Assembly: GCA_051878085.1 (NCBI GenBank)
Contig: JBJEJN010000129.1
Span: 1 to 9,934 of the forward strand
Reading direction: 5' to 3'
Length of the DNA: 9,934 bases
Source: SFTH01 sp051878085
GTDB taxonomy: Bacteria; Bacillota; Clostridia; Christensenellales; Aristaeellaceae
Position numbers and translations under genes: made by a program. The notes below the pieces were generated by a model that saw only the letters and a list, made by a program, of their open reading frames with translations, ran no database searches and was not told where the DNA came from. This document shows, one piece after another, positions 6,447-9,934 of the stretch (positions are counted from its first letter, which is position 1; each line of letters starts with the position of its first letter).

Positions 6447-6884
6447 ATGTTTATCAAACAGATTTCGGTATTCCTGGAGAATAAACCCGGCGCAATGCGC
6501 GAACTCACGGCGGTGCTCGGCTCCGGCGGCATCGACATCCGCGAAATCTCCATCGCGGACACCCAGGCCTTCGGCATCGTGCGCATCATCCTGCGCTCCG
6601 AGGTCATCGATCAGGCCATGGCGCTGCTCAAGGGCGCTGGCTACACCGCGCGCATCAACCACGTCATCTGCGCGGAGATCGTGGATCGCCCCAACGGACT
6701 GTGCGAGCTGCTGAGCGTCATCGAGAAGGAGAACCTGTCGGTGGAGTACATCTACTCCTTCCGCCGCACCCCCGCGCGCGGCGCGACGATGATCCTGCGC
6801 CTGTCCGAACAGGATCGCGCCTGCAAGGTGCTGAAGGAGTACGGCGTGCGCGTGCTGACGCAGGAGGAGGCCGACGCGCTCTGA
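6447..6884 (+). CDS. Tandem ACT-domain protein
   Basis: A 145-residue protein of two ACT domains (about 4-65 and 73-140) and nothing else. ACT domains bind small ligands, usually amino acids, at domain interfaces. The first shows QISVFLENKPGAMRELTAVL with the typical Pro-Gly before the first helix (14-15). The second repeats the pattern less exactly (AEIVDRPNGLCELLSVIEKE, 76-95), with PNG replacing PG. There is no catalytic domain, so it probably senses an amino acid or aryl acid and regulates the neighbouring ligase or its pathway; this is inferred from the pairing. A GAAAGGAAG site precedes the ATG. It is the last gene of the group that begins at 3494. Confidence 0.9.
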   Translation: MFIKQISVFLENKPGAMRELTAVLGSGGIDIREISIADTQAFGIVRIILRSEVIDQAMALLKGAGYTARINHVICAEIVDRPNGLCELLSVIEKENLSVEYIYSFRRTPARGATMILRLSEQDRACKVLKEYGVRVLTQEEADAL

Positions 6885-6905
6885 CACAACGGGACGGTTT
6901 CGTAC

Positions 6906-6942
6906 CCGTAGGGCGGGATGCCCTCATCCCGCCGCACATGAA
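6906..6942. repeat. Hairpin repeat, copy 1
   Basis: A 37-base unit in the gap after the ACT gene. Its core is a 9-bp stem (GGCGGGATG, 6912-6920, with CATCCCGCC, 6925-6933) closed by a four-base loop. It matches copy 2 at 6951 in 33 of 37 positions. The hairpin lacks a following T run on the plus strand, so it is not a standard intrinsic terminator. Confidence 0.8.
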
Positions 6943-6950
6943 TTGTGTTT

Positions 6951-6987
6951 CCGTAGGGCGGGGTGCCTTCACCCCGCCGCGCATGAA
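6951..6987. repeat. Hairpin repeat, copy 2
   Basis: Second copy, starting 45 bases after the first. The stem is GGCGGGGTG (6957-6965) with CACCCCGCC (6970-6978) and a CCTT loop. Two of its four differences from copy 1 exchange an A-T pair for a G-C pair at the same stem position, so pairing is kept. Confidence 0.8.
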
Positions 6988-7023
6988 GCTTTGCGACATC
7001 CCCATATCTGACAAATAAATGAA

Positions 7024-7082
7024 AATGCCGGCTGCATGCAAGCTGCGCGCGGTTTTGCGGCAGAATACATCGCACCGGCATT
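7024..7082. repeat. Inverted repeat enclosing a hairpin, upstream of pepF
   Basis: AATGCCGG (7024-7031) and CCGGCATT (7075-7082) can pair over 8 bp. Between them, 7043-7063 can form a 7-bp hairpin (CTGC, bulged G, CGC, loop GGTTTT, GCG, GCAG). The element ends 30 bases before the pepF start. It could be a leader structure or a leftover of a repeat element. No T run follows, so termination is unlikely. Confidence 0.4.
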
Positions 7083-7112
7083 CAAGCTGCAATACAGGAA
7101 AGCGAGAAGAAA

Positions 7113-8882
7113 ATGGAAAAGACCAGAAAAGAGATGGATCCGGCGTTCTGCTGGAACCTGAGCGATATATTTGAGGATATCCCCGCATGGGAGCAGGGGC
7201 TGAAGGAGGCCGGGGAGCTGGTGGCGGCGCTGCCGGAGGTCATGGGCACGCTGGGTGCGTCCGCCGAGGCGCTGAAGCAGGGTCTGGATCGGATCTTTGC
7301 CGCTGCGGAGAAGCTGGAGCTGGTGTACGTCTACACCATGCTGTATTCCTCCGAGGACAACGGCGACGCGCAGGCGCAGGAGATGGAGGCGCGCGCCACC
7401 CGGCTGTTCGTGGAGTTCTCCACCATCACCGCCTCCCTCAGCCCGGAAATCCTCGCCATCGATCCGGAGAAGCTGGAAAAGTGGATCGCCCAGCCGGAGC
7501 TGCAGACCTACCGCCACATGATCGAGGACATCTGCCGCGCGCGGGAGCACACCCTCAGTGAAAATGAGGAGCGCCTGCTGGCCATGCTGGGCGACGCGGC
7601 CCAGACCCCGAAGAAGACCTTCGACCTCTTCGAGAGCGTGGACATGCAGTTCCCGAATCTGGACAGCGGCGAGCCGCTGACCCACGCGCTGTTCGGCAAG
7701 TACCGGGAGTCCCGGGATCCCGAGCTGCGCAGGGAGGCCTTCGAGAAGTACTTCGGCGAATACAAGAAATACGTCAACACCCTCGCCTCGCTATACTCCG
7801 GCAATGTGAAGCTGGACAGCTACTATGCCAAGGCGCGCAGGCATCCCAGCGCCCTCGAGGCCGAGCTGTACGGCAACGACGTGCCCAAGGCGCTCTACGA
7901 GAACCTGATCGACTGCGTGCACGAGGCCATTCCTGCGCTGACCCGCTATCTGGAGATTCGCAAGAGGAAGCTGGGGCTGGACACGCTGCGGCTGTACGAC
8001 CTGTACGTGCCGCTGGTGGACGAGGTGGACAGCGCCATGCCCTACGAGACGGCGAAGGAGCTGGTGCTCAAGGCCACCGAACCGCTGGGCGAGACCTATC
8101 AGAGCCTGCTCAGGCGCGCCTTCAGCGAGCGCTGGATCGACGTGTACGAGAACAAGGGCAAGACCACCGGCGCGTACTCCTGCGGCGTGTACGGCGTGCA
8201 CCCCTACGTGCTGCTGAACTACACCGATAAGTACGACGACGCCTTCACCCTGGCCCATGAGCTGGGCCACTCCATGCACTCCTGGTTCTCCTCCCAGGCC
8301 CAGGACTACGTCAACAACGAGTACGCCATCTTCGTGGCCGAGGTGGCCTCCACCGTTAACGAGGTGCTGCTGACCCGCTATCTGCTCTCCGTGGAGACGG
8401 ATCCGAAGAAGCGCGCCTACATCCTCAACCACCTGCTGGAGGGCTTCCGCACCACGGTGTTCCGCCAGACGCTGTTCGCCGAGTTTGAAAAGAAGGCCCA
8501 TGAGATGTACGAGGCGGGCGAGCCGTTGACGGCCCAGGCGCTCAGCGAGCTCTACGGCAGTCTGAACCGAACCTACTATCCCATCGCCGAGGGCACGGAC
8601 GTGACTGACGTGGAATGGGCGCGCATCCCGCACTTCTACCGCGCGTTCTACGTCTACCAGTACGCCACGGGCTTCTGCAGCGCGGTGGCCATCGCCGACC
8701 GCATCCTGAATCACGGCGGCGCGGAGGACTATCTCAAATTCCTCTCCACCGGCGGCAGCATGTATCCCATCGACGAGTTGAAGATCGCCGGTGTGGATCT
8801 GACCAGCCCCGAACCCATCCGCAGCGCGCTGAAGGTGTTTGCGGACACCATCGACGAATTTGCGCAGCTGATGGAGAACTAA
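7113..8882 (+). CDS. pepF: Oligoendopeptidase F, M3 family zinc peptidase
   Basis: A 589-residue cytosolic metallopeptidase that cleaves short peptides, probably supplying amino acids from imported oligopeptides. The zinc site is HELGH at 382-386, with the third ligand E410 in VAEVASTVNE, 24 residues later, as expected for M3. The length matches PepF (about 600 residues). The N-terminal half (about 1-200) is the helical part that shapes the substrate channel. TYYPIAEG and HFYRAFYVYQYATGFCSA in the last third are typical PepF segments that line the active site. There is no signal peptide. The start at 7113 has AGGAAAG 10 bases upstream, a moderate site. The next gene follows 25 bases after the stop, so the two are probably cotranscribed. 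A promoter is not clear in the gap before it. Confidence 0.95.
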   Translation: MEKTRKEMDPAFCWNLSDIFEDIPAWEQGLKEAGELVAALPEVMGTLGASAEALKQGLDRIFAAAEKLELVYVYTMLYSSEDNGDAQAQEMEARATRLFVEFSTITASLSPEILAIDPEKLEKWIAQPELQTYRHMIEDICRAREHTLSENEERLLAMLGDAAQTPKKTFDLFESVDMQFPNLDSGEPLTHALFGKYRESRDPELRREAFEKYFGEYKKYVNTLASLYSGNVKLDSYYAKARRHPSALEAELYGNDVPKALYENLIDCVHEAIPALTRYLEIRKRKLGLDTLRLYDLYVPLVDEVDSAMPYETAKELVLKATEPLGETYQSLLRRAFSERWIDVYENKGKTTGAYSCGVYGVHPYVLLNYTDKYDDAFTLAHELGHSMHSWFSSQAQDYVNNEYAIFVAEVASTVNEVLLTRYLLSVETDPKKRAYILNHLLEGFRTTVFRQTLFAEFEKKAHEMYEAGEPLTAQALSELYGSLNRTYYPIAEGTDVTDVEWARIPHFYRAFYVYQYATGFCSAVAIADRILNHGGAEDYLKFLSTGGSMYPIDELKIAGVDLTSPEPIRSALKVFADTIDEFAQLMEN

Positions 8883-8907
8883 TTCGTTTCAAACGGGAGC
8901 GATTCTG

Positions 8908-9780
8908 ATGAATTATGCACTTTCCGAGCTTGTGCTGCTGTTCTTTGTCTACGGCTTTCTGGGCTGGTGCACGGAGGTCGCCTTCGCCGCGTTCAAGAGC
9001 GGAAGGTTTGTCAACCGGGGCTTCCTGAACGGCCCCATCTGCCCGATCTACGGCTTCGGCCTGATCGGCGTGGTGCTGCTGCTTGCACCGCTGAAGGGCA
9101 ACCTGTGGCTGCTGTTCGTCGGCTCCTGCGTGATTACCACGCTGATCGAGCTGGTCACCGGCTTCCTGCTGGAGAAGCTCTTCCACGCCAAGTGGTGGGA
9201 TTACAGCGGCATGCCGCTGAACATCGGCGGCTACGTGTGTCTGCTGTTCTCGCTGATCTGGGGCGTGGCCTGCATGGCCATCGTGCTCTGGGTGCACCCG
9301 CCCATCTACGGCCTGGTGCACAGGCTTCCGAAGCTGCTGACCCGCATCCTGGACGGCATCTTCCTGGCGCTGCTGGCGGTTGATCTGGCGGCCACGGTGG
9401 CGACGATCCGCAAGCTGTCCCGCCGGCTGGCGCGGATTACGCTGCTGGCGGACGAGATTCACACGCTGTCGGATGAGCTGGGCGGCAACATCGCCGAAAA
9501 GGCGCTGGCCGCGAAGCAGAAGATCGAGACCGAGCAGGCGAAGCTGGAGCAGGGCGTGGAGCGCTTCGAGGAGAAGAAGGAGCAGAGCCGCGTGCAGCGT
9601 GAGCAGCGCCTTGCGGAGCTGCGCGCCAAGGTGGACGCGGCGCTGTCCGAGCGCGGCTTTGGCCACCGCCGCCTGCTGGAGGCCTTCCCGAACCTGAAGA
9701 GCCACCGCAACCCCGAATCCCTGCGCAAGCTGCGCGAGGCGATCGACCGGATCAAGCACCGGGAGTCGCCGGATACATAA
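8908..9780 (+). CDS. CmpB-family membrane protein (putative ABC-transporter type IV) with coiled-coil tail
   Basis: A 290-residue integral membrane protein. About five hydrophobic segments are visible (5-22, 45-62, 66-88, 106-128, 145-167). Family features of PF06541 (ABC_trans_CmpB) are YGFLGWCTEVAF near 15-26, VNRGFLNGPICPIYGFG at 35-51, and KWWDYSGMPLNIGGY at 95-109. Residues about 170-285 are hydrophilic and rich in Glu, Lys, Arg and Gln, and 195-250 should form a cytosolic coiled coil. Members are annotated as putative ABC permeases, but no transport role is well established and no ATPase gene is next to it. The GGGAG site lies 8 bases before the start. It is downstream of pepF and precedes a terminator-like hairpin. 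Confidence 0.88.
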   Translation: MNYALSELVLLFFVYGFLGWCTEVAFAAFKSGRFVNRGFLNGPICPIYGFGLIGVVLLLAPLKGNLWLLFVGSCVITTLIELVTGFLLEKLFHAKWWDYSGMPLNIGGYVCLLFSLIWGVACMAIVLWVHPPIYGLVHRLPKLLTRILDGIFLALLAVDLAATVATIRKLSRRLARITLLADEIHTLSDELGGNIAEKALAAKQKIETEQAKLEQGVERFEEKKEQSRVQREQRLAELRAKVDAALSERGFGHRRLLEAFPNLKSHRNPESLRKLREAIDRIKHRESPDT

Positions 9781-9786
9781 TCACCA

Positions 9787-9826
9787 AAGCGACTTGCACC
9801 GCTGCACTCTCCGTGCAGCGGCGCTT
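9787..9826 (+). terminator. Terminator-like hairpin after the CmpB-family gene
   Basis: A perfect 9-bp stem (CCGCTGCAC, 9799-9807, with GTGCAGCGG, 9813-9821) and a five-base loop begin 19 bases past the stop. An outer AAGCG/CGCTT stem (9787-9791 and 9822-9826) can add five pairs across a bulge. The tail (TTCTGCGTT) is only partly T-rich, so it is a weaker intrinsic terminator or a hairpin that needs a factor. Confidence 0.55.
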
Positions 9827-9840
9827 CTGCGTTCAGCTGT

Positions 9841-9894
9841 GACAATCCCTTCGACACGACTGCGTCGTGCCACCTCCCTTTGCACAAGGGAGGC
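9841..9894. repeat. Double-hairpin intergenic repeat
   Basis: Two adjacent hairpins: CACGAC/GTCGTG (9855-9860 and 9864-9869, loop TGC) and CCTCCCTT/AAGGGAGG (9873-9880 and 9886-9893, loop TGCAC). From memory this layout resembles dispersed intergenic repeats common in gut Clostridia genomes; no second copy lies in this window to prove it. The remaining bases to 9934 are AT-richer and show no gene. Confidence 0.5.
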
Positions 9895-9934
9895 AAGCAG
9901 CTGAAAACCGTTGATTGATGTCAGATTTTCTCCA

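Noticed and set aside
6906..6987. CRISPR array
   Set aside because: There are only two units, 8 bases apart with no real spacers, no further copies and no cas genes.
6991..7021. Promoter for pepF (TTGCGA followed by TAAATG)
   Set aside because: The boxes are poor and the spacing is 19 bases. The evidence is too weak to list.
7791..8714. A 307-codon minus-strand open frame opposite pepF
   Set aside because: It is a shadow of pepF, whose zinc site and full length are intact.

Overview
The window looks like chromosomal DNA from a high-GC member of the Clostridia (Bacillota), plausibly an anaerobic gut organism. Several things point this way. There are AGGAGG-type ribosome binding sites and sigma-A-like promoters. 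An rsfS lies downstream of a nadD-yqeK unit. A phenylacetate-CoA-ligase-like gene is paired with a tandem-ACT gene. There is also an oligoendopeptidase F and a CmpB-family membrane protein. TGA is used as a normal stop codon, which argues against Mollicutes. A sampled 60-base line inside the coding region is about 65% GC, while bases 1-180 are about 39% GC, a clear break in composition at the left edge.

Layout. Bases 1-248 hold no convincing gene. They do contain a good leftward promoter and a short open frame that runs off the left edge. Bases 249-1362 (minus strand) form a two-gene operon: uridine kinase (udk), then a small secreted protein with a peptidoglycan-binding-like domain and a His/Cys-rich tail. 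A divergent promoter pair (1400-1513) separates this from a PfkB-family sugar or nucleoside kinase (1548-2549, plus). A minus-strand gene for an unrecognised four-helix membrane protein (2632-3378) converges on it and ends in a strong intrinsic terminator. From 3494 to 6884 (plus) runs a likely operon: a NadD-YqeK fusion, RsfS, a phenylacetate-CoA-ligase-family enzyme and a tandem ACT-domain protein. A 228-base intergenic region (6885-7112) carries two copies of a hairpin repeat and an inverted repeat. Next come oligoendopeptidase F (7113-8882) and a CmpB-family membrane protein with a coiled-coil tail (8908-9780). The right end (9781-9934) holds a terminator-like hairpin and a second, different hairpin repeat.

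How the genes fit together. The nadD-yqeK-rsfS block is housekeeping: NAD synthesis, probable Ap4A hydrolysis and ribosome silencing. The ligase and ACT pair probably activates aryl acids, perhaps those formed from aromatic amino acids, and is closely spaced behind rsfS. Udk and the PfkB kinase are divergently transcribed, so a shared link to nucleoside salvage is possible but unproven. I see no phage, transposase, CRISPR array, tRNA or rRNA. No clear new multi-gene system is present. The least explained parts are the low-GC left edge, the unknown membrane protein, and the hairpin repeats, one pair of which differs by a base-pair-preserving double substitution.
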